This document shows positions 42,338-50,917 of a DNA stretch of 64,000 nt, piece after piece. Location: assembly GCF_900103445.1 (NCBI RefSeq), contig NZ_FNHS01000003.1, forward strand, positions 62,001 to 126,000, read 5' to 3'. Source of the DNA: Methylobacterium phyllostachyos. GTDB lineage: Bacteria; Pseudomonadota; Alphaproteobacteria; Rhizobiales; Beijerinckiaceae. The translations under genes were made by a program, and so were the position numbers. The stretch's first letter is position 1. Each line of letters opens with the position of its first letter. The notes under the pieces were generated by a model, which was not told the DNA's origin, ran no database searches, and saw nothing but the letters and a program-made list of their open reading frames with translations.

Positions 42338-43219
42338 ATGGCTGACACCCACTCTACCACGCTCCCCGCGCTCGTCGCCCACGAGGGCCCGGCCGGCCCC
42401 GCCTTCCGCTTCGACGGCCGCTGGCTCCGCGTCTACATCCGCGAGGACGGCGAGCCCGTGTTCGACGCCCGCGACGTCTACCGCGAGCTCGGCTACTCCG
42501 AGGCGGCCGCCCTGACCCGGCGCCTCGACCCCGACGAGAAGGGTCTGCACTCGGTGCAGACCCCTGGCGGGATGCAGGAGGTCTCCGTCGTGACGGAGCC
42601 GGGCCTGTACCGGGCCATCGCCTCCCGCCGCCAGGTCACCACCCTCGGCGTCGCCATGAGCGACCGCGTCCAGCGGTTCCAGCCTTGGGTGTTCCACAAG
42701 GTCCTGCCGACCATCCGGAAGACGGGCTCGTATGGCCGCCCGGCCGCGCCCTCGATGCCGGCGATGGTCGAGTTCCTCAAGAACCCGTCCGCGGTCATGG
42801 AAGTCCTCGGCCATTACGCCTCGGACAACATGCGCCTCGCCGGCGTCGTCGAGCGCCAGGCCGAAGCCCTCGCGGTGGCCGAGCCCAAAGTCGAGGCGTT
42901 CGACGCCCTGATGGCGGCCGAGGGCCTGCTGACCCTCTCGAACGCCGGCCGCGCCATCGGCGCCGACCACGAGCCCTGGTTCAGGTGGCTGCGCGAGGTC
43001 TACCTGTTCCACGAGGGCGGCGCCCTGATGCCCCGGGCGCAGTTCCGGAAGATGGGCGTCTTCGAGATCCGGACGCGCGAGGTCGGCGGCATGATCCTGC
43101 CCCAGACCTACGTGACGCCGCGCGGGCTCGAATACCTGCGGCGCCGGTGGGCCGACAAGGTCGCGACGGACGCCCGCGTGGCGCTGGTCGTGCGCGCGCA
43201 GGCCACTCTCGACCTCTGA
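42338..43219 (+). CDS. BRO-N domain phage antirepressor
   Basis: 293 residues. The BRO-N domain (about 25-135) shows PVFDARDVYRELGY, TEPGLYRAIASRR and FQPWVFHKVLPTIRKTGSYG. The C-terminal part resembles the KilAC/ANT type (FEIRTREVGGMILPQTYVTP, GLEYLRRRW). Antirepressors inactivate a phage repressor and so control induction; the repressor itself is not identified here. Confidence 0.88.
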   Translation: MADTHSTTLPALVAHEGPAGPAFRFDGRWLRVYIREDGEPVFDARDVYRELGYSEAAALTRRLDPDEKGLHSVQTPGGMQEVSVVTEPGLYRAIASRRQVTTLGVAMSDRVQRFQPWVFHKVLPTIRKTGSYGRPAAPSMPAMVEFLKNPSAVMEVLGHYASDNMRLAGVVERQAEALAVAEPKVEAFDALMAAEGLLTLSNAGRAIGADHEPWFRWLREVYLFHEGGALMPRAQFRKMGVFEIRTREVGGMILPQTYVTPRGLEYLRRRWADKVATDARVALVVRAQATLDL

Positions 43220-43246
43220 GGGTAATCCGTAGCGAACGACGCTTGG

Positions 43247-43786
43247 CTACGTCAGGGCCGCCCGGGCTTCTCGGGCGGCCCTTTCTCTTGCCCGCTTGGC
43301 GCCCGCGAGGGTCCGGTGCTCCTCGCCCCGCCAGAAGAAGCGCTGGTGCAGGATACCGAGGAAACGGCGCGCGGTGATCGGCTCTGCCAGGACCTCCGCC
43401 TCGGCCGCCTCGGCACGCTCCGACGGCGTCATGGGACGCCTCGTCGGCGCGATGCCCCGCTCGCGCGCGACGGCATCGTAGGCGTCGCCGTACGTCGCTT
43501 CCCACACCCTCTCGGCGTCCCCGCCATCGTACGTTCGCCCGGTCCGCTTGAGGATAGGATCGAGGGGAGCGCACGCGTCCAACGCGACGCGGAGGGACCG
43601 TAGCTGCGCCCGGCGGCCGGCGTCGTGCGCGTCGAGCTCTGCCCGGGCGGTCGCGAGCTCGGCTTCCAGGGCTTCGGCCCGATCCTGCCAGGACCACGCA
43701 GCCTGACGGGCTTGCCGGATGGACCGCCCGTACGCGAGCGCCATGCCCATCCCCTCGAAGTCGAGGCCCCTGCTCTCCGCGTACAC
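43247..43786 (-). CDS. Hypothetical coiled-coil protein, divergent from 43985
   Basis: 179 residues from GTG 43786, chosen for its strong TTGGAGG five bases upstream; ATG 43750 is the fallback. A coiled coil covers QDRAEALEAELATARAELDA. The C-terminus is Arg/Ala-rich. It is the only minus-strand gene in this stretch of the element, so it may be expressed under other conditions, for example as a lysogenic gene. Confidence 0.5.
   Translation of the reverse strand: MYAESRGLDFEGMGMALAYGRSIRQARQAAWSWQDRAEALEAELATARAELDAHDAGRRAQLRSLRVALDACAPLDPILKRTGRTYDGGDAERVWEATYGDAYDAVARERGIAPTRRPMTPSERAEAAEAEVLAEPITARRFLGILHQRFFWRGEEHRTLAGAKRARERAAREARAALT
43255..43289 (+). terminator. Intrinsic terminator after the BRO gene
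   Basis: GGGCCGCCCG pairs with CGGGCGGCCC around GGCTTCT, followed by TTTCTCTT. It overlaps the 3' end of the minus-strand gene. Confidence 0.75.
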
Positions 43787-43937
43787 GACCGCCTCCAACG
43801 CAAAACACCAGTCCGGACGGGAGTCTAGCAAGGGTCGCGGGGCGGCGAATCCCCCACGGGCGCCGGAGGCCAGGGATAACCCGGACGCCCAGTGGTAAAA
43901 AATATGCACACGACCCCCTTGCACCGGAAAGGCCGAG

Positions 43938-43955
43938 TGGTAATCTTCTTTACCA
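43938..43955. promoter_or_regulatory. Operator-like palindrome TGGTAA-N6-TTACCA
   Basis: TGGTAATCTTCTTTACCA, a perfect 6-bp dyad, with an extra half-site TGGTAA at 43893. It lies in the divergent gap between 43786(-) and 43985(+), so one regulator could control both. The AT-rich centre stands out from its surroundings. Confidence 0.6.
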
Positions 43956-43984
43956 GGGAGGGCGGTCCTCCCCGGAGACCACCG

Positions 43985-44626
43985 ATGACCCAGCCCCACA
44001 CCCCCGCCCCGCAGACCTCCTGGGTTCTCGCCGGTGTCGTCGAGAACGCCGAGCCGATGCCTGCCCCCAGCGCCCCGGCTGAGCCCTTCAACCCGCTCGC
44101 CGGCCTCGACACCTCGGGCCTCTTCGACGGCGACGCCCTGTCGGACGGCCTCGATGCCGTCTTGCGCCGCCACTCCTACAGGGCGGTCTGCATGACGGCC
44201 CCGCAGGGCTCCGCCATCCACTCGTTGCTCGTGCAGGCCATGAACGCCGGCGACTGCATTGAGACCATCGTCGACGCCCGGGAGGGCAACGTTCTCGCGG
44301 CGGCTAGGCAGGCTGCCGGCGGCATCGCCGGCTACCTGACCGACATCATGCGCACCGGGCAGGCCATGCACGCCACCGACATGGTCAGTGTCACGGTCGC
44401 CATGAATGACAGGCGCCCCCTCATCGCCATCCGCCACCAGGAACGCGCGGAGTACGCCTGGCTCATGAGCCCGGCATTCTGGAGCCTGCTCGCCGCGCAG
44501 GTCCCGTACTGGGGCACGCTGGATCTGGACCGCCCCTGCGGTGGCCTATTCGACGAGGAGTGGACGCATGTCGTGTCCCACCGCGACGCCTGCGAGGCGC
44601 TGTTCTTCGACATCTCGGTCGCCTGA
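43985..44626 (+). CDS. Hypothetical protein
   Basis: 213 residues from ATG 43985; the frame is open further upstream but would run over the operator and has no SD. Pro-rich N-terminus, then an alpha/beta region (GLDAVLRRHSYRAVCMTAPQ, AWLMSPAFWSLLAAQVPYWG). Not recognised. Confidence 0.55.
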   Translation: MTQPHTPAPQTSWVLAGVVENAEPMPAPSAPAEPFNPLAGLDTSGLFDGDALSDGLDAVLRRHSYRAVCMTAPQGSAIHSLLVQAMNAGDCIETIVDAREGNVLAAARQAAGGIAGYLTDIMRTGQAMHATDMVSVTVAMNDRRPLIAIRHQERAEYAWLMSPAFWSLLAAQVPYWGTLDLDRPCGGLFDEEWTHVVSHRDACEALFFDISVA

Positions 44627-44655
44627 TCCGCCCACCCCACGACAGGCAGAACGCC

Positions 44656-44961
44656 ATGAGCGAATACAGAATGCAGGTCAGGCGCGATGTCCTGAGTGCC
44701 CTCGGGCGCATGCTCTACGGGCCCCGCTACGCGACGTCCCTCGCCGAGGCGCTGGCGCGGCACACGACCAACAAGGTCGCCCCCTCGCACGTCGTCATGT
44801 GGGTCAAAGGCCCTCGCAGCATCCCAGAATGGGTCGACGATGCCGCTCTGCGCGTCGCCGAGGAGGGGCTCGTGGAGCTCCACGACCGGACCCGCGGCAT
44901 CCGCATCCTTCTCACGGGCTACTGGCAGCGCGACCGCGACAGCCTCCCGCAACCCGACTGA
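44656..44961 (+). CDS. Small HTH protein
   Basis: 101 residues. LGRMLYGPRYATSLAEALAR followed by VMWVKGPRSIPEWVDDA has the layout of Rhizobiales phage HTH proteins (usually LYGERWQ...LARDLGV...RRWAAG). It is probably a regulator of the small-gene operon. Confidence 0.55.
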   Translation: MSEYRMQVRRDVLSALGRMLYGPRYATSLAEALARHTTNKVAPSHVVMWVKGPRSIPEWVDDAALRVAEEGLVELHDRTRGIRILLTGYWQRDRDSLPQPD

Positions 44962-44984
44962 CACCACCCCACAGAGGACCAGCC

Positions 44985-45203
44985 ATGACCGACCGTGAGA
45001 ACATCTGCGAGCGCATCCGCCGCGCCCCGAACGCGACAATTGCCAACCGGCTCGCCGACCTCCTGACCGCCGATCTCGCCCGGCCCCCCTTTATTCAGCG
45101 CATCGGACGGACCTGGGCCCTGATGGCGGGGGGCGATCACATCGTGCGGCAGGGCGACTTCACCGACATGCGCGACCGCCTCGCCGACACGCTCGATCAT
45201 TGA
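44985..45203 (+). CDS. Small hypothetical protein
   Basis: 72 residues with a good GAGGACC SD. Helical N-terminus (ENICERIRRAPNATIANRLA). Unknown. Confidence 0.5.
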   Translation: MTDRENICERIRRAPNATIANRLADLLTADLARPPFIQRIGRTWALMAGGDHIVRQGDFTDMRDRLADTLDH

Positions 45204-45256
45204 CAGCCGCGGGTGTGTCCGCCGCCGGGCACACCCCGACCTCCCGCCAGCCGCCG

Positions 45257-45268
45257 CCGCAAATGCGG
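45257..45268. repeat. Palindrome copy CCGCAAATGCGG
   Basis: Same core as the four copies at 32580-32860 (reverse complement of the ATTT version), in the gap before the gene at 45365. Confidence 0.6.
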
Positions 45269-45364
45269 ACGCTGGCCGGGGGCCGCCAAGGCCACCCACC
45301 CGTACCCCCTGAGGGGCATCACAACCCGCCGGTGCCCACCGGCACAGATCGAAGGAACGACACG

Positions 45365-45937
45365 GTGACCGACACGAAGAAGATTACCGACACCGCCTCC
45401 ATCCCCGCCCTCATCGAGGCCGCCGAGGCCCGTGCCTCCTGCAAGCTCGGCATGGCCGCGGCCCGCAAGCGGTTCGCCATCATCCTCGACAAGGCGGACG
45501 CCGAGGCGCTGCGGATCAAGCCGCGCCTCATCCTCGAAGTCGAGGCCCGGAAGGGCACCGTCGACCTGAGCTACATCTGGGAGGGCGGCATCGCCTACTC
45601 GATCTCGGACGAGCCGGGCGAGCCGGACCGCCAGGCGCTGACGGTCGCCCACGCCCGGCGGAGCCCGGTTTTCGCCGCCCTTGACCTGCTGCGCCAGGAC
45701 CTGGAGCGCCACGCCGAGCGTGCCGAGGAGGTCGCGGAGGAGGCGTTCACGGGCGTCGACGAGAACGTCACGCTGAACGGCAGCGACTACGACTGGGACG
45801 CGGACGAGGCCGTCAGCACGTACTGCGGGGACGACAATGTCCCGGTCATCGCGTCGGTGATGGCCGCCGACATCCTCCGGCCCCGGCTCGCCAAAGCGCA
45901 GGCCGCCCACCTCGCCGAGCTCGCGGAGAACGCCTGA
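45365..45937 (+). CDS. Hypothetical protein
   Basis: 190 residues from GTG 45365, preceded by GAAGGAACG. Helical (IPALIEAAEARASCKLGMAA), acidic, with YDWDADEAVSTYCGDDN near the end. No family recognised. Confidence 0.55.
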   Translation: MTDTKKITDTASIPALIEAAEARASCKLGMAAARKRFAIILDKADAEALRIKPRLILEVEARKGTVDLSYIWEGGIAYSISDEPGEPDRQALTVAHARRSPVFAALDLLRQDLERHAERAEEVAEEAFTGVDENVTLNGSDYDWDADEAVSTYCGDDNVPVIASVMAADILRPRLAKAQAAHLAELAENA

Positions 45938-45992
45938 CCCCGCCGGCCGGGGCCCCGCGCCCCGGCCACCCGCCGCCCCGGAGGCCTCCCCC

Positions 45993-46361
45993 GTGTTCGA
46001 CCTGCCCCCCGAACTCCGCGACGACAACTGGGCCCACCCGTCGCCCATCCGGGTCGCTTCCATCCGCGAAGCCCACATCGCCCGCTACGCTCCCGTCGAC
46101 CCCGTCGCGACGGCGGCCGCCCTGCCGTACCGCCTGAGCCGCGTCCTCCTCATCGCCTGCGATCAGTGGCTCGGCTGGGGGTATCCGGTCTGGAGCATCG
46201 CCGGCGTCACGGACTGGTCCAGGCCCGAGGTCCTTGCCATCGGCAAGGCGCTCGCCCGCCGCGACCTCGCCGAGGTCCAGGACCCGGACGGCGTCCCCTG
46301 GATCAAGCCCACCGCCACCGGCCGCGCTCTGGCCGATCTCATCCTGTCCTGGAGGTCCTGA
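45993..46361 (+). CDS. Hypothetical protein, possible winged helix
   Basis: 122 residues from GTG 45993. WSRPEVLAIGKALARRDLAE followed by GRALADLIL resembles a winged helix. Begins a chain of three genes to 47952. Confidence 0.5.
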   Translation: MFDLPPELRDDNWAHPSPIRVASIREAHIARYAPVDPVATAAALPYRLSRVLLIACDQWLGWGYPVWSIAGVTDWSRPEVLAIGKALARRDLAEVQDPDGVPWIKPTATGRALADLILSWRS

Positions 46362-46363
46362 CA

Positions 46364-47224
46364 ATGGCAGAGACGCTCGCCGAGCATTTCGCGCGCATCG
46401 CCGCGAACACGCGCATCGCCAACGAGGAGGCCGAGGCCAAGCGCGAGGCCGACGCCGCCGCCGGCATCGAACCGTCGCCGGAGCGGGAGTACCGCTACGC
46501 CCTCAGCCCGGAGCAGCGCCGCCACGCCGGCGGCGGCAACGGCGGCCCGCCCCTCGTCGAGCCCATCGCGCTCAAGCCGGGCGCCGCCCTTGTCCTGAGC
46601 ATCGGGCAGCACCTGTTCGGCGACCGCCACACGACTGACCTGGCGCGCGCGTGCGGGGAGGACCCGCGTGCGGTGCGCCGGTGGGCGGCTGGCGAGGGCA
46701 ATGGCCCCGGCAAGGGGGCAACGGCGTTCCTGCGGGGCGAAGTCGAGCGCAGGATCGGCAAGCTGCGTGAGGCGCTGGAAGCCCTCGACGAGTTCCGGGA
46801 GGAGAGGGGCTGGGCGACCGCCCCGGCCCCGCCGCCACCCCAGCCGGCGCCCGAGGTCATCCTCGCGCCCGGCGTGAAGCCTGAGGACGCGGCCTGGTTC
46901 ATCGACCACTTCGCCTGCAGGGATAACAGGCCGACGCCGATCCGCGTGATCCTGTCCGCGAGGCGTCCGCCCCGGGGCAGGCACTGGACCGCCGAGGTCG
47001 TGCTGTTCGACTGGTCCCACCAGCTGCTGGACTGCGACCGCACCGACGACCTCCAGGGCGAGGCCCTCGGGTTCGCCAGCGCCGCGCCTGGGCGGCCGGA
47101 GCCGTACATCTACTGGGACGACGCGACCAACGCCTGGGCCCGCGGGCCGGACTGGGGGAGCGCCGAGATGAAGGCCCATATCGCGAAGGAGTTCGGCCTG
47201 CCGGCGCAGGGAGGGCTGCTCTGA
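46364..47224 (+). CDS. HTH-containing hypothetical protein
   Basis: 286 residues. An HTH like that of the gene at 44656 is at about 75-110 (LFGDRHTTDLARACGEDPRA, then VRRWAAGEG). The C-terminal half (RPTPIRVILSARRPPRGRHW, LFDWSHQLLDC) is a separate unknown domain. Its stop overlaps the next start. Confidence 0.55.
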   Translation: MAETLAEHFARIAANTRIANEEAEAKREADAAAGIEPSPEREYRYALSPEQRRHAGGGNGGPPLVEPIALKPGAALVLSIGQHLFGDRHTTDLARACGEDPRAVRRWAAGEGNGPGKGATAFLRGEVERRIGKLREALEALDEFREERGWATAPAPPPPQPAPEVILAPGVKPEDAAWFIDHFACRDNRPTPIRVILSARRPPRGRHWTAEVVLFDWSHQLLDCDRTDDLQGEALGFASAAPGRPEPYIYWDDATNAWARGPDWGSAEMKAHIAKEFGLPAQGGLL

Positions 47225-47952
47225 TGGCCCGCCGCCCTGACCCCCGCCAGGCGTCCTTCGCCGACCTCCTCGACCTCACGCTCGTCCCGGCGCCGATCCT
47301 GTCGCCGCTGGAGGCCCTCGTCGAGGCTGGGATCATCCGCTCCATCCACGAGCCCGGTTTCGGGGGGCTCATCCGGGACAAGGACGCGCCGTTCCACCCG
47401 CGGTCCGTCGCCTTCCCGGTCGCCTACACCCAGCCCTGGTTCGCCACGGAGCCAGGGTTGTACCTCAACACCCCGGCCTGCGCCGACCTCCCCTTCGTCA
47501 TGCGCGTCGAGGCCGCCACCGGCCTGCGGGCTGTGTGGCACCCGAACGCCAGAAACGGGCAGTGGCACCACGCCGTCGACCTCGCGACCGACGAAGGCTG
47601 GCGCAGCCTTGCCGGGAGCATGGGCCACACGGACCGCGGGTACGTCGAGTGCGCGGTCGGCCTGCATCTGACCTGGGGGGACCTGTCTCTGGCGAACGCC
47701 CGGGCCCTGCTCGCGGCGGTCGGGTCCGTCGAGGGCGACAGCAAGGCCGAGTGGGACAGCATCACGCCCTCGCCATGCGGAGGCATCTCGTGCAGCCCGA
47801 GGGGCGCATGGTGGGCGGTGCACGGGCTGGAGAAAGGATGGTACCGGCCTAAGAAAGGGTTCACGTACGAGAGGCTGACGCCCGCCGGCTGGGCCCGTAT
47901 CGGACGGACGCCGCCGGCGGCGCAGGAGAAGCGGCCCCGGAAGGCCGCCTAG
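47224..47952 (+). CDS. Hypothetical protein
   Basis: 242 residues with a one-base overlap with the previous gene. Many aromatic residues (YTQPWFATEPGLYLN, NGQWHHAVD), probably a globular enzyme or binding protein. Its last four bases overlap the tail of the relaxase gene on the other strand. Confidence 0.55.
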   Translation: MARRPDPRQASFADLLDLTLVPAPILSPLEALVEAGIIRSIHEPGFGGLIRDKDAPFHPRSVAFPVAYTQPWFATEPGLYLNTPACADLPFVMRVEAATGLRAVWHPNARNGQWHHAVDLATDEGWRSLAGSMGHTDRGYVECAVGLHLTWGDLSLANARALLAAVGSVEGDSKAEWDSITPSPCGGISCSPRGAWWAVHGLEKGWYRPKKGFTYERLTPAGWARIGRTPPAAQEKRPRKAA

Positions 47953-49178
47953 CCCAACCTGGGCCTGCCGTCCGGCGTGATCGGCAGGCCCCAGATGTCC
48001 GTCATCCCGGGCACCCACACCCAGTCCCTGCGGCGGATCCCATCGAGGGCGTACGCGAGCTCGCGATTGCGCCCCGGCGCCATGAGCCTCAGGCGGCCTC
48101 GGAGACGGGCCTCGCGCGGGCGAGCGACGAGACGGCTGAGTGCATGCTCGACACTACGCCTGTCTGATCGTCCACCGTCTGCGTCAGTTCCCCCAGCGCC
48201 TCGATGAGCGACTTCTCGGCCGGGGTTTCCTCCGGCGCCAGCGCCGTCACGAGGGCCTCCACCAGGCGCCTGAGCGACCGCACTTCGGTCGTGAGCTCGT
48301 CGATCCTGTCCATGTGTCTCTCCGTGGTTCTGAAGGGTGAGGCCCGCCAGCCGGGCTTTGACCTCGGCGGCGGGAATGCGTGTGCCGTCCGCGCGCCGGG
48401 CTGCGGCGCCGACGAGGCGGGTAGCGAGGTGGGCCGTGCCGGTGCGGTCCACGACGACCGGCCCGGACCGCCCCTGCCGGAGGTCGAGACCGCGCTCGCG
48501 CAGAGCGGCTAGGAACGCGGCGCCGTCGGTGGACGCGGTCCAGGCCGCCAGGGCGGCCGCGCGCAGGTCGTCGAGGGGGACGCCGGTGCGGGTTTCGATC
48601 AGGCGCTCCTGAGGGCTCAGGCGGGCCACCGGCCGGGCCGCATCGGTCGTCCCGGAGGCCTCCATCCACGCGGCGACGTCGTCCCGGCCGGCCTGGCGCA
48701 GCGCGGAGACGATGGCCCGCGAGTGCTTGCTCGGCGTTGGCGAGGGCATGCCGAACTCGTACTCCACGATCCGGCCGCACCGCTCCCTGCGCAAGAAGTC
48801 CCAAGCCAGGTCGACGACGGCGCCGGACTGGCGGACGAGGCTGTAGACGCGGTGCTCGTGGCGCCTGCCGTGCTTGACGTGGACGGCCCCCGCGAAGGGC
48901 TGGCCGCCCAGTCGGAACTCGGCCTCGAAGAGCGCCCAGAACCGGGCCCTCGCGCCGTCATTGTCCTGGATCGCGGGATCAGGGTCGCAGTGCACGTGGT
49001 AGACCGGCCGGTCCGTTCGGCCGCCCAGCGACAGGGCGACGAGCTCGCGCACCTGCCCGATCAGATCCCGGCTGCCGAGGCCCCGCGGGACGAGGACCTC
49101 GACCGTGTCGTTCTCCGGCTTGAGGAGGTGGCGGGCCAAGGCATCGCCGCCCTTGCCGCGCTCGGCGCCCGAGATCAT
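47949..49178 (-). CDS. mobA: Relaxase/mobilisation nuclease
   Basis: 409 residues from ATG 49178 (overlaps the previous gene by ATGA). The N-terminal 200 residues match Rhizobiales relaxases: MISGAERGKGGDALARHLL, the histidine motif PVYHVHCDP (61-63) and GAVHVKHGRRHEHRVYSLV (H100-H109). The relaxase would nick at an oriT and stay bound to the 5' end. After about residue 290 the frame loses protein character, exactly where the coiled-coil gene 48089-48313 sits in another frame, then reads LAYALDGIRRRDWVWVPGM to the stop. The functional relaxase may therefore end earlier. Confidence 0.75.
   Translation of the reverse strand: MISGAERGKGGDALARHLLKPENDTVEVLVPRGLGSRDLIGQVRELVALSLGGRTDRPVYHVHCDPDPAIQDNDGARARFWALFEAEFRLGGQPFAGAVHVKHGRRHEHRVYSLVRQSGAVVDLAWDFLRRERCGRIVEYEFGMPSPTPSKHSRAIVSALRQAGRDDVAAWMEASGTTDAARPVARLSPQERLIETRTGVPLDDLRAAALAAWTASTDGAAFLAALRERGLDLRQGRSGPVVVDRTGTAHLATRLVGAAARRADGTRIPAAEVKARLAGLTLQNHGETHGQDRRAHDRSAVAQAPGGGPRDGAGAGGNPGREVAHRGAGGTDADGGRSDRRSVEHALSRLVARPREARLRGRLRLMAPGRNRELAYALDGIRRRDWVWVPGMTDIWGLPITPDGRPRLG
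48089..48313 (-). CDS. Small coiled-coil protein overprinted on the relaxase tail
   Basis: 74 residues from ATG 48313 with GGAGAGA upstream. Strong heptads (RIDELTTEVRSLRRLVEALV). It lies wholly inside the relaxase frame, in another phase, and is the more protein-like of the two in that segment. A further 44-residue frame (ATG 48083-47949, MAPGRNRELAYALDG) may be a separate small gene. Confidence 0.55.
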   Translation of the reverse strand: MDRIDELTTEVRSLRRLVEALVTALAPEETPAEKSLIEALGELTQTVDDQTGVVSSMHSAVSSLARARPVSEAA

Positions 49179-49399
49179 CGCGAGGCCCCGAACATTGGCC
49201 GGGTCATCTCGAACCGGACCTCGCGGGCGTCGTCGAGCCGATCCTGGCTCGGGTGCCCGGCGTCGCCGAGGATGACCTCGACACGGTGCCGGACGTCGGC
49301 CTGCCACTCCTCGACGTCGGCGGCCGTCTCCCGGGCGTCGCCGGCCCGTGCGCGGAGGCGCAGGATCGCGGCGTGGATGACGTCCCACTCGTCCACCAT
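49175..49399 (-). CDS. Mobilisation operon small protein
   Basis: 74 residues, helical (VIHAAILRLRARAGDARETA). ATGA overlap with the relaxase start and TGATG with the upstream gene, so it is part of the coupled mob operon. Unknown role. Confidence 0.55.
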   Translation of the reverse strand: MVDEWDVIHAAILRLRARAGDARETAADVEEWQADVRHRVEVILGDAGHPSQDRLDDAREVRFEMTRPMFGASR

Positions 49400-49662
49400 C
49401 AGAGCCTCCCCTGGAGCCTGCGGACGATCTCCTCGACGCCGGCGCTCAGCTGCCTCGCCGCCTGGACGAAGCCGATGGCGACCTGTGCGCCACTAAGGGC
49501 GGCCTGGTTCAGGACAGGGTCGCCCGGGACGAGCGGCCCGGGGACGGCGTAGCCGGCGGCCTCGACGGCTGCGGTGAGCCGCCGTGCCTGCCGCCGGCGG
49601 ACGTGGACAGGGAGGCGGTTGCGCCGGAGCTCCCGGTCGATGCTGCGCTCCAGCGGGCTCAT
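49399..49662 (-). CDS. Mobilisation operon small protein
   Basis: 87 residues from ATG 49662, Arg-rich N-terminus (RSIDRELRRNRLPVHVRRRQ), then two helices. The basic N-terminus suggests DNA contact. Overlaps on both sides. Confidence 0.55.
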   Translation of the reverse strand: MSPLERSIDRELRRNRLPVHVRRRQARRLTAAVEAAGYAVPGPLVPGDPVLNQAALSGAQVAIGFVQAARQLSAGVEEIVRRLQGRL

Positions 49663-50183
49663 GCGGACCTCCCCAGGCCGATGACGATTGGCATGACGGC
49701 CGACCTGATCCGGTCGAGGCCGGCCTTGACCTCGTCCGCGGGCACTGAGGGCCGCGACAGGGGCTCGTAGAGCGCGCCGAGGTCGCGCAGCGCCCCGGCG
49801 AGGACGGCCTGCTCCTCCGGCGGGATCCGCACCCGGGGGGCGGAGGCGCGGTCCGCCTCGGCGTCCAGTCCGAGGGCGTCGGCCACCCACCGCCGGATGA
49901 GCGCGCCATCCGTGACGCCCTCGGCCTTCGCCGCAGCCGTCAGGGCTGCCCGCAGGGGGGCGGTGAGCCTGACGTCGACCTTGCTGGCGAGCTTGCGGTA
50001 ATCAGGCGCCGCAGGCTGGGGTCCACGGGGCAACGCCCCTGGCAGCGAGCCACCCGAGGCGGGGGGCGACTGGGGGGCGGCATGCGGAGCATGTCCGACC
50101 GCCATGGCTGGCTTAACTCCAACCTTTTCCATCGTGTCGGACGACTGCACGTCGGACGTCTGCATGTCTGCCTCCCCCTTCAC
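49659..50183 (-). CDS. Ribbon-helix-helix mobilisation accessory protein (MobC-like)
   Basis: 174 residues. The RHH-like core is SKVDVRLTAPLRAALTAAAK, then GVTDGALIRRWVADALGL. Disordered Pro-rich N-terminus, helical C-terminus. RHH proteins beside relaxases bind oriT and help nicking. ATGA overlaps with both neighbours. Confidence 0.65.
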   Translation of the reverse strand: MKGEADMQTSDVQSSDTMEKVGVKPAMAVGHAPHAAPQSPPASGGSLPGALPRGPQPAAPDYRKLASKVDVRLTAPLRAALTAAAKAEGVTDGALIRRWVADALGLDAEADRASAPRVRIPPEEQAVLAGALRDLGALYEPLSRPSVPADEVKAGLDRIRSAVMPIVIGLGRSA

Positions 50184-50917
50184 CGCTTCGGACCGGCCGG
50201 GGGCTCGTGGCCCTCCGGCTCGTCATCGCCCTTGGGAGCGACAGGGGGGACGGGGGGCGTGGCGGGCGCGGCGCCACCCTGGGGGCCGGAAGATCCGTCC
50301 GTGCCGCCCTGGCCGCCGCCGCTACGCCGGGCGGCCGCCTCGTTGATGCGCCGGAGCTTCTCCAGGGCACGCTGGTCGAGCTTCTCCCGGACGTCGTCAG
50401 GCAGCGCGATGGGCGGCTGCGCGTCATCACCGAACTTCTTCGCGGCGGCGGCCGCCTTATCGACAGCCTGAGCCCCGGCTTCCCACCTATCCAGGTCGGT
50501 CCGAACGAGGTGCTGGATGTGCTCGCGATAGGCAGCCGTCCGGCGCCTCTCCGCGTGCTGCGACAGGGGCAGGACGGCGACGCGGCCACCGCCGGCGTAG
50601 ACGGCCCGGATGTACTCCGCGGCCTCGCCAAGGCGGTTGATGGCGATGTGCAGCTGCTCCGCGCTGGGCTGCGTGGAGTGCCTGTCGTACGTCCTCACGA
50701 CCGTCGCGACGGCCTCGACGAACCGCACGTTCGGGTCCGTCCGGAGGGCGGCGGCGCGGGCCTTCAGGTCGGCCGTGCGCGCGGCGTCCGACACGGTGTC
50801 CGACACGGGGGCGGGCGTCGGACGCGTAGCGCTGGCCGGCGTCCGACGCGCCGAGGGCGGGCGCTTCGGCGTGGGGGCCGGGGTCAGGCCGGCGAACGCG
50901 AGGATGGACTTGAGCAT
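50180..50917 (-). CDS. First gene of the mobilisation operon, hypothetical
   Basis: 245 residues from ATG 50917. Central helical region (AEQLHIAINRLGEAAEYIRA, RRTAAYREHIQHLVRTDLD) between a Pro/Thr-rich N-terminus and a Gly/Pro-rich C-terminus. Its start faces the inverted repeat at 51148, about 230 bases away. Confidence 0.55.
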   Translation of the reverse strand: MLKSILAFAGLTPAPTPKRPPSARRTPASATRPTPAPVSDTVSDAARTADLKARAAALRTDPNVRFVEAVATVVRTYDRHSTQPSAEQLHIAINRLGEAAEYIRAVYAGGGRVAVLPLSQHAERRRTAAYREHIQHLVRTDLDRWEAGAQAVDKAAAAAKKFGDDAQPPIALPDDVREKLDQRALEKLRRINEAAARRSGGGQGGTDGSSGPQGGAAPATPPVPPVAPKGDDEPEGHEPPAGPKR

